A DNA stretch of 6,450 nt. It comes from Planctomycetaceae bacterium. GTDB lineage: Bacteria; Planctomycetota; Planctomycetia; Pirellulales; Thermoguttaceae. Shown here piece by piece: positions 1 through 5,386 of the stretch. How positions within the stretch are numbered: the first letter of the stretch is position 1; every line of letters begins with the position of its first letter. The stretch lies in the NCBI GenBank assembly GCA_031283515.1, contig JAITBS010000233.1, forward strand, positions 1-6,450. The letters are read 5' to 3'. Under the pieces are notes generated by a model. The model was not told the origin of the DNA and searched no databases. It worked only from the letters and a program-made list of their open reading frames with translations. Both the position numbers and the translations under genes were made by a program.

Positions 1-98
1 CCCCCAGGGTTTTGACTTCAACCCCCAGAGTTTTGACTTCAACCCCCAGGGTTTTGACTTCAATCCCTAGGGTTTTGAGTTCAACCCCTAGGGTTTTG
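1..98. repeat. 21-bp tandem repeat array, about 4.7 copies, cut by the left edge
   Basis: Four full 21-base units lie at 1-21, 22-42, 43-63 and 64-84, and a 14-base partial unit at 85-98. Each unit begins CCCCCAGGG (CCCCTAGGG-like in the last two), continues with TTTT and ends GACTTCAA. Unit 2 differs from unit 1 by one base (G to A at unit position 8). Unit 4 differs at positions 1, 5 and 15. Divergence rises towards the right-hand end, as is common at the edge of an array. The unit is seven codons long, so several reading frames stay open through it. The array may continue left of the window, so the true copy number is unknown. It could be a non-coding minisatellite or the repetitive end of a coding region. 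Confidence 0.93.
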
Positions 99-180
99 TT
101 AATCTTAAAATCTAGGATAGGCAGAAAGGTAACCTTGACCAAACAGACTTGTCGGAAAACATAATATCCTAAAATTAAAG

Positions 181-197
181 TTTGATAAAATATCAAA
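181..197. promoter_or_regulatory. Perfect AT-rich dyad, 7-bp arms, 3-nt loop
   Basis: The arms TTTGATA (181-187) and TATCAAA (191-197) are exact reverse complements around AAA. No T-run follows on either strand, so it is not a convincing intrinsic terminator. It lies 9 bases before a second dyad, upstream of the large gene, where a repressor or activator site would be plausible. The symmetry is seen directly. The regulatory role is inference, and AT-rich DNA can produce such dyads by chance. Confidence 0.35.
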
Positions 198-206
198 ATC
201 GACACG

Positions 207-226
207 GAATGGGAATGCTCCCATTC
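207..226. promoter_or_regulatory. Perfect GC-containing hairpin, 8-bp arms, 4-nt loop
   Basis: The arms GAATGGGA (207-214) and TCCCATTC (219-226) are exact reverse complements around ATGC. The stem is strong enough to fold in RNA from either strand. On neither strand is it followed at once by a T-run, so it does not fit a simple Rho-independent terminator. It lies about 90 bases upstream of the lone TATAAT box at 319-324. It could be an operator or a hairpin in a transcript; the sequence does not decide. Confidence 0.4.
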
Positions 227-318
227 AACCACTACTTTGACTATTTATTGGAAAAAGGTCGGCTAACTTTGTTCTTGCCCCCTAGACCTGTGGTTCTTTT
301 CGACTAAACTATGCTTTG

Positions 319-324
319 TATAAT
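319..324 (+). promoter_or_regulatory. Candidate -10 box for the large gene
   Basis: TATAAT occurs here as an exact sigma-70-type -10 hexamer. No good -35 hexamer stands 16-18 bases upstream (that stretch is T-rich, around CTTTTC). If it is used, the transcript would start near 331 and carry a leader of roughly 170 bases before ATG 505. It would also rule out a start at TTG 316. AT-rich DNA yields TATAAT by chance, so this is weak. Confidence 0.22.
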
Positions 325-504
325 AATGTAAGTTGTCAGAGCGAGTGGGAATTCGGGTTGCACAAAACACAAACCATAATCAACAATAGAATCATTGACC
401 ATTGCATCCGTCAGCTCATACACTTGCCGGATTGCCGCCGCACAAACAACCAACATTTAAATCGTTGTCAATATCAATTCGATGTTCTTTACCGAAATGA
501 TCTT

Positions 505-3500
505 ATGAACAATCCGTTTCCAAAAACCGATTCGCCCAATATAACAAAACCTGATGTGATTAAAGACATTCTCGGATATCTGAATTTCTCTTCCGGAAAT
601 AGAGATATACGCTTTTTTCAAGCCCTAAACTCTCTCTACTCCCAACTAGCACAATCAGAACCCAAAACAGCATCCGGTTCCGTAAAACCTACTGTCAAGC
701 AACCTAAATCTGAATATAATAAAAAAAATTCTTGTTTGGCATTGCGCATCATCGATTATCTCGAACAAGAATTGCTTCGGTTCTCACAAGAATCAGAAGC
801 GTTTCGTGTGGGTGATCAGGCTGGGCTGATTTTACAGTTGACACGGGAACATTTATTGACCGCCTACCGCGACTATCATCACGACCTCTTATTTCACCAA
901 ACAAATGAACATCTCTTCAATTCATTCTTTCTCGCTAAAACTTTCGAATCCATCTTGCAACAAGGCAGCCCCTGGACCGAAACCGAACGGATCGTCCAAA
1001 ATACAATCTCCGACCTGAATGATTATATCGGTTATCGCCCCATTCCTATTCTCGAAGGCGAAGAAAAACATCAACCCTATGAAAAAGAATGGGTCGCCCC
1101 AATTCCGCTTTATATTGACGGAATTGGAACCGCTTTCGGAAGATATCAGGCAATTGTCAATCAAGCATTGGAAATCTTACGCACTACTGATCCGCAAATC
1201 CTCTATGAAGCCTGTTTCGATGTGAAAAGATTGCAAGAACTCGTCCTTGATTCACGCGCCTACGATTTTGACCATCCGGTAAATCGAAAACCAAATTATC
1301 ATTTCGGAATTTGGGACCCAAATCTCATTGATAAAGATGGATATTACTGTCGTTTCGTTATTCATCAGGTTACAGTGGACGGAATTTTGCGCCGCATCGA
1401 AAACGCCTACACCGGAGAATCCGATGCCGCCACAATCCCCGCTGATGAACTCCTTTACGAAGCAGGAGCAGTTTTGGCAGGAACAATGTTAATGGGTTCC
1501 GGTGTTTGCGGCGATACACCCCACACCTACAGTTCGGAAACCTCGTTGACAGACCTGATGCCACTCATCGCCGGATACCGAGACCGGTTTTACGAACAAT
1601 TGTTGGAAAAAATTCCCGCTAAAATGAAACCGCGCATTTTGGCAGAAAAACAACGACTCTTTCAACCCTTTGGCGGTTGCCGTCAGGATTTGAACCGGCA
1701 ATTGGCAAAACGCCGCGCCGACCAACTTCAACGAATGCACTTAGCCCGAATTTTCGCCCGAATGGGCTATTCCGATGCCGCACAACATCAAACAGAAATC
1801 ATTTCGGTTACTTCCGCCCGAATGTTGACACAAATTGATTGTCTGATCACGGAAGCTCATTTACAAATTGATCATGGAAAATTAGAGGAAGCAGCAGAAA
1901 ATTTACCGAAAATCGAAGAACTGATTCGATGCGGAATTAATTGCGGAGCAATTGTTGATCCGTGGACAATTCTTGGTTTTAGTGCTACGTTTAGTCTGTT
2001 TCACACGGTTGAAAATTCTATTCACGATCACCGTGTGGACGATTTAATCAACTTGTTGGAAGAAATTTTTGATCTTTACAGCCGGCTTCAAAAAGAAGCG
2101 GCAGCAGCAGGGAATGGTAATTTACAAGCCGATCTTTCGGACAAGATGAGTGATTTGGCTGGTTGGTGGGATCAATACGGCAGTACGGAGGTTTCCAGTT
2201 TAGAGAGTTTTTCCGGTTTGGAAGCGTGGGAATCTGCTGCTGTTGTTTCGACCGCATTGGCGGTGTGGTACAAAGCCGGAACTGCGGCAGGTGATGTGGC
2301 GTTTTGGAATCGGCATGTTGATCGATTTAAATCAACCAAAGCCTACGTTTTACTCGCAGAGGCTTTGCTCGATCAACAAGACCCTGTCGCATCAATGGCT
2401 CTGATGATGCACTGGCTGAGTCATTCGGAAAAAATTCCGTTGACCGAAGGAGATTATACTTTTCACTCCATCGCCCTTCGCTGGATGGAGCAACTTTGGA
2501 AACCGCCGAAAAATACCGAAATTGAACCTACCGAACAAAAAAACAACTCAACACCCAACATCGCCGGTTCACTCCCTTCAAAAAAAGAACAACCGCCGTT
2601 ACCGTTATTGGAACGTTGGACACACACAAAAAAGTTTTTTGATTTTACAGAAGCCAACGCGGACTATTACTGGCATGTTCCTGATATTGAACTGGGGGAC
2701 GACATGTTTGAAAACGGCGAAAGAAATGGTCGGAAATCGCCGCGAAAACCACGAAAGAAAAAACCACGTGATCCGATGTTGGGAGATTCTTTTGATGATA
2801 TTGACGACGATGATGTTTTCTCGAAGCTGGACGATTTGTTTCCGCCAAGCGATGAGCCGTATCATCCGAAAGATTCTATTTACGGAGCGGCTTATGAAGG
2901 TGTAACTTATCAAGATACAACAGATGACGGTATTGATGATTCTCTCATGGACGCGCCTGGTCCGTCAGGATTCAATGACGATGATGATTTTGAAATTGTT
3001 GCCGAAACGGAACGGATTAGTGAACGGCTGACTTTTATTGTAACAATGTCAAAACTCTGGAAATATGTTACGGAGAAAATTGCCGGACTTAAAACGAAAG
3101 AGTTGGATGCGGTGTTACAACAGGATATGATTCAGTATTTGGATTCATGGCTTTCGCAAATTGTTACGTACTGTAATGGATTGGATGAATTACTTCGCAG
3201 GGCATCCGCATATCGTGTTCCTCCGCCGCGTGGAACAGCGGATTCGCTTTTGGAATATGATCGGCATCGCGGAACGAAGGAGATTTTACTTGATCGGATA
3301 ATCTGGACTCATGTTGAAGTTTGCGACGCCAAAATGATTCTGGAATCCTATCTCGGTTCACAACATTGGCGTAATGTGACCGATGCTTGGCAAAAATCGG
3401 TTCTTGAGGTGAATTATGCAATTTTCCATAACGATATTAAAACGGTACGGAAACTTTGGCTGCCGATGCTTCGGATTTTGTCACGAGAAACGATTTTGTA

Positions 3501-4797
3501 TGTTCCGACCTCGCGTGGCGGTGCTGCTTGGAACATTGTTCATTGCCGTTGTATTCAGCAGGCGATTATGCGGTTGATGGAATACGCACCGCGTTTGGGA
3601 CTTCTGACGGAATCGTTTCGAATACTCGAAACAATTCAGGAAATGGAAGAAAATAATACAATCAGCCCCGGCGCAATCACAGAATTTGACCGGCTTGTTG
3701 AAACAGTAACACGGGCAATTACAAAATGTGTGACGATTTCATCCAAAAAATGGCGGTTTACCAAATCTTCCGGTTCGGAGATCAGTTCTCAAAATGTTGC
3801 TTTAGTGGAATATATGGAACGGATTATCGAACAACTCCTTTCGAGTTGGCTTTCGCATAGCCGTCAAATCCGTATTTCACCTATTGAATCAATTGTTGAT
3901 CGGACTTATTGGGACGAAATTAAACAGTTTATTCAACGTTATGGTCATGACATTTTTACGCAACAAAATATGGGATTTGGCAATCTTCGGGCGATGCTGC
4001 ATCAAGGGGTGGGGAATTATCTCCGTTCACTCCAGAAAATTAAGCGTGACGAAGGTGAAGTGGAAATGGCGGCGAAATTGCTTGAAGACATTGATAATAA
4101 ACATATTGATTGGGAAACTGCCGTATCACGGCTGGAAATTATTTTTGAATCGATTGCGGAAAATTATTCGGAATACGTTGATTATAATAGTACGACAACT
4201 CATTCGGATCATGGTGAAAAACTTTATATGTTGTTGGACATGCTTCGGGTGCAAATTGGTTATGAGCGAATTTCGTGGAATCTTAAACCGGTGTATTGGG
4301 TTCATGATGCAATGATACGAACTGGGTGTGACGATGCGGCGTTGTTATGGGAACGAACGGTAGCGCGGCGAAGTGTTAATGTGGCGGAAGAGCATTTGCG
4401 AAGTTACACTCGGTTAAGTGAAAAATACGGAATGTGGTTACCGAGTGTTCATGAACGTCTTCAGGAACGTTTTGTAAGACCGTTGCAGATTGACCGAATG
4501 TGTGGTCTTGTCCCGAAAGCCGTGAGACAAGCCCGCCAAGAAGGTGCAAAAACGGCCTTCAATGAATTATACGAACAAATCGAAAATTTTGCCAAAGAAC
4601 CAATGGGAGTTGGTTTTGAAATGCCGGAATGGTTGACGGCTTTGCAGGATGAAGTCATGTCAACACGAACGGATATAACTGAAGAAGAAAAAGACAAGGA
4701 AGTTTTTAGTTTGTCTCCGCATTTTGAACAAGTTTGTATTACCCGTCCTCAACTTGAAAAAATAATCGAAACACTAAACAAAAAAGAACGATTTTAA
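505..4797 (+). CDS. Very large uncharacterised, mostly helical cytoplasmic protein (about 1430 aa)
   Basis: I do not recognise a named family and assign no function. The frame is open from 316 (TTG, 1493 aa) to TAA 4795-4797. I prefer ATG 505, the first in-frame ATG, because residues before it look unlike the rest and a TATAAT box overlaps the TTG region. There is no clear ribosome binding site for either start. Numbering from ATG 505: no signal peptide or membrane helix is apparent. Residues about 200-340 look the most structured, with motifs YIDGIGTAFGRYQ (from about 203), YDFDHPVNRKPNYHFG (from about 253) and a Gly/Met-rich segment AGTMLMGSGVCG (to about 336). Residues 340-665 are helical and resemble an alpha-solenoid or TPR-like fold. 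Residues 667-835 form a charged linker with a Lys/Arg patch (740-755) and Asp clusters (761-770, 825-828). Residues 836-1430 are again long helices rich in Trp, Arg and Glu. A scaffold or regulatory role is possible but only inferred from this shape. Third-position base use switches from C to G along the gene. It stands alone, with no partner gene within 500 bases on either side. Confidence 0.88.
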   Translation: MNNPFPKTDSPNITKPDVIKDILGYLNFSSGNRDIRFFQALNSLYSQLAQSEPKTASGSVKPTVKQPKSEYNKKNSCLALRIIDYLEQELLRFSQESEAFRVGDQAGLILQLTREHLLTAYRDYHHDLLFHQTNEHLFNSFFLAKTFESILQQGSPWTETERIVQNTISDLNDYIGYRPIPILEGEEKHQPYEKEWVAPIPLYIDGIGTAFGRYQAIVNQALEILRTTDPQILYEACFDVKRLQELVLDSRAYDFDHPVNRKPNYHFGIWDPNLIDKDGYYCRFVIHQVTVDGILRRIENAYTGESDAATIPADELLYEAGAVLAGTMLMGSGVCGDTPHTYSSETSLTDLMPLIAGYRDRFYEQLLEKIPAKMKPRILAEKQRLFQPFGGCRQDLNRQLAKRRADQLQRMHLARIFARMGYSDAAQHQTEIISVTSARMLTQIDCLITEAHLQIDHGKLEEAAENLPKIEELIRCGINCGAIVDPWTILGFSATFSLFHTVENSIHDHRVDDLINLLEEIFDLYSRLQKEAAAAGNGNLQADLSDKMSDLAGWWDQYGSTEVSSLESFSGLEAWESAAVVSTALAVWYKAGTAAGDVAFWNRHVDRFKSTKAYVLLAEALLDQQDPVASMALMMHWLSHSEKIPLTEGDYTFHSIALRWMEQLWKPPKNTEIEPTEQKNNSTPNIAGSLPSKKEQPPLPLLERWTHTKKFFDFTEANADYYWHVPDIELGDDMFENGERNGRKSPRKPRKKKPRDPMLGDSFDDIDDDDVFSKLDDLFPPSDEPYHPKDSIYGAAYEGVTYQDTTDDGIDDSLMDAPGPSGFNDDDDFEIVAETERISERLTFIVTMSKLWKYVTEKIAGLKTKELDAVLQQDMIQYLDSWLSQIVTYCNGLDELLRRASAYRVPPPRGTADSLLEYDRHRGTKEILLDRIIWTHVEVCDAKMILESYLGSQHWRNVTDAWQKSVLEVNYAIFHNDIKTVRKLWLPMLRILSRETILYVPTSRGGAAWNIVHCRCIQQAIMRLMEYAPRLGLLTESFRILETIQEMEENNTISPGAITEFDRLVETVTRAITKCVTISSKKWRFTKSSGSEISSQNVALVEYMERIIEQLLSSWLSHSRQIRISPIESIVDRTYWDEIKQFIQRYGHDIFTQQNMGFGNLRAMLHQGVGNYLRSLQKIKRDEGEVEMAAKLLEDIDNKHIDWETAVSRLEIIFESIAENYSEYVDYNSTTTHSDHGEKLYMLLDMLRVQIGYERISWNLKPVYWVHDAMIRTGCDDAALLWERTVARRSVNVAEEHLRSYTRLSEKYGMWLPSVHERLQERFVRPLQIDRMCGLVPKAVRQARQEGAKTAFNELYEQIENFAKEPMGVGFEMPEWLTALQDEVMSTRTDITEEEKDKEVFSLSPHFEQVCITRPQLEKIIETLNKKERF

Positions 4798-4822
4798 TTT
4801 AGTGTAATATTTGAGTAAATAA

Positions 4823-4837
4823 TTTGTGAACGGATAC
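4823..4837 (+). repeat. Copy 1 of a 15-bp direct repeat (TTTGTGAACGGATAC)
   Basis: This 15-mer recurs at 5194-5208 with a single T/C difference at position 13, in the same orientation and about 370 bases away. Beyond the 15-mer I see no clear shared flank. The two copies bracket the 14-bp tandem array. Possible readings are a dispersed repeat, a protein-binding site, or the relic of a duplicated or mobile segment. Nothing distinguishes them here. Confidence 0.6.
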
Positions 4838-4921
4838 AAAAATTTTCTGTAATATATCTATGGTCTATTTATTTTTCGATCTTCACCCTGCAAGGAACAT
4901 TTTGGTATTATTCCGCCTGCG

Positions 4922-5005
4922 AACTCTCCACTATCAACACTCCACGATCAACTCTCCACGATCAACTCTCCACGATCAACTCTCCACTATCAACTCTCCA
5001 CTACT
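4922..5005. repeat. 14-bp tandem repeat array, 6 copies
   Basis: Six units of 14 bases follow one another, with the consensus AACTCTCCACKATC (K = T or G). Starts are at 4922, 4936, 4950, 4964, 4978 and 4992. Units 3 and 4 are identical; units 1 and 5 carry T instead of G at position 11; unit 2 has AACAC for AACTC; unit 6 degenerates at its end. The two halves of the unit, AACTCTC and CACKATC, resemble each other, so a 7-bp ancestor is likely. The length is not a multiple of three and the surroundings are non-coding, so this is an intergenic minisatellite. Confidence 0.9.
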
Positions 5006-5193
5006 CATTTGACCTACTGTTATGAAAATTCCCCCCCTTCGGAGTGAAGAATCAAAAATAATAATTCCACTGATAGATTACGAGGTTATTTATACTTCTC
5101 ATTGTTTCAAATGGATTGTTTTTTAGTACCAATAATTGATGATTATATAGATGGAAACGTCAGAAATAAAAGTCATTTTTAACAAAAAAACTT

Positions 5194-5208
5194 TTTGTGA
5201 ACGGACAC
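5194..5208 (+). repeat. Copy 2 of the 15-bp direct repeat (TTTGTGAACGGACAC)
   Basis: It matches the copy at 4823-4837 in 14 of 15 positions. It is preceded by a weak AT-only stem (arms 5182-5188 and 5192-5198) that is not a convincing terminator. A 31-codon frame beginning at the GTG inside this motif (5197) and ending at TGA 5290-5292 is open, but I do not support it as a gene. Confidence 0.6.
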
Positions 5209-5313
5209 TTCTATACTCGAACTTTTCTCGATTTAGAAGTAGATTGGTTGTATGAACAAAAAGTGATAGATGTTGATAGAGTAAATTTTTGATCTTTGAC
5301 AATTAGGTAGTAA

Positions 5314-5386
5314 ATACGAACAATAACAATAACAGGTGATTTTTTGCCTTGTTACAATCATTATAATGCAAAAAAATCAGGGCTGA
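5314..5386 (+). pseudogene. Possible frame-shifted remnant of the Rhs gene just upstream of the open tip
   Basis: The frame that enters the Rhs tip is closed by TGA at 5384-5386. The neighbouring frame is open from just after TAA 5311-5313 and ends in the peptide NAKKSGLTEKV, encoded at 5365-5397. If one base around 5395-5399 is treated as extra, this peptide runs straight into YFTFDGHGSTR, a plausible continuous Rhs sequence. I see this in the reading frames; that it is a true frameshift is inference. No ATG opens this stretch, and further upstream nothing looks like Rhs. Even with the frame repaired the gene would lack almost all of its body. Confidence 0.3.

Larger units (their letters stand above)
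99..504. other. Probable non-coding leader region before the large gene
   Basis: No convincing gene lies here. A plus-strand frame running out of the tandem repeat closes at TAA 162-164. A minus-strand frame is open from 244 to the left edge but has no ATG. The stretch holds two dyads (181-197, 207-226) and a TATAAT box (319-324). The frame of the large gene is already open from 316, but the peptide it would add (316-504) is rich in Cys, His and Asn and unlike the rest of the protein, so I treat it as leader rather than coding. No Shine-Dalgarno sequence is visible before ATG 505. Confidence 0.5.
4798..5386. other. AT-rich intergenic region with repeats
   Basis: About 590 bases separate the large gene from the Rhs fragment. 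Stops are frequent in all frames and I support no gene here. It holds a 14-bp tandem array (4922-5005), two copies of a 15-bp motif (4823-4837 and 5194-5208), and a run of seven C at 5031-5037. I looked for a hairpin plus T-run behind the stop at 4797 and found none, so the end of the large transcript is not marked by an obvious intrinsic terminator. The last 70 bases may hold a remnant of the Rhs gene in another frame. Confidence 0.6.

Noticed and set aside
135..165. TTGACC ... CATAAT as a plus-strand promoter
   Set aside because: The spacing is 19 bases and both boxes are imperfect, in AT-rich DNA far upstream of the gene. Not convincing.
2..244. Minus-strand frame open for 81 codons from after a TAA (245-247) to the left edge
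   Set aside because: It has no ATG, only GTG (230-232, 203-205) or TTG candidates, no ribosome site, and part of its openness is explained by the seven-codon repeat. I kept it as a finding, not a gene.
311..331. A seven-codon mini-ORF (ATG at 311, TAA at 329-331) as a leader peptide
   Set aside because: It is too short, has no ribosome site, shows no attenuator-like structure after it, and overlaps the TATAAT box.
2605..2913. Minus-strand frame of about 100 codons inside the large gene
   Set aside because: It mirrors the Asp/Lys-rich linker codons of the real gene, and its peptide looks like an antisense artefact (runs of Ile, Arg and Phe).
3884..4315. Plus-strand frame of 143 codons in another phase within the large gene
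   Set aside because: It lies wholly inside the well-supported 4.3-kb frame and its Ile/Lys/Cys-rich peptide is typical of a shifted reading.
5031..5056. C-run followed by CTTCGGAGTGAAG as a hairpin or terminator
   Set aside because: Only a 4-bp stem (CTTC/GAAG) can form and no T-run follows.
5182..5198. Possible terminator stem ACAAAAA / TTTTTGT
   Set aside because: The stem is nearly all A-T, with no following T-run outside the stem itself. It is too weak to call.
5197..5292. A 31-codon plus-strand frame from GTG 5197 to TGA 5290-5292 with a fairly protein-like acidic peptide
   Set aside because: It is short, has no ribosome binding site and begins inside a repeated motif. AT-rich intergenic DNA gives frames this long by chance.
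5296..5301. TTGACA hexamer as a -35 box for the Rhs fragment
   Set aside because: No TATAAT-like hexamer lies 16-18 bases downstream, and the TATAAT at 5362-5367 is about 60 bases away. There is also no functional start codon for it to serve.
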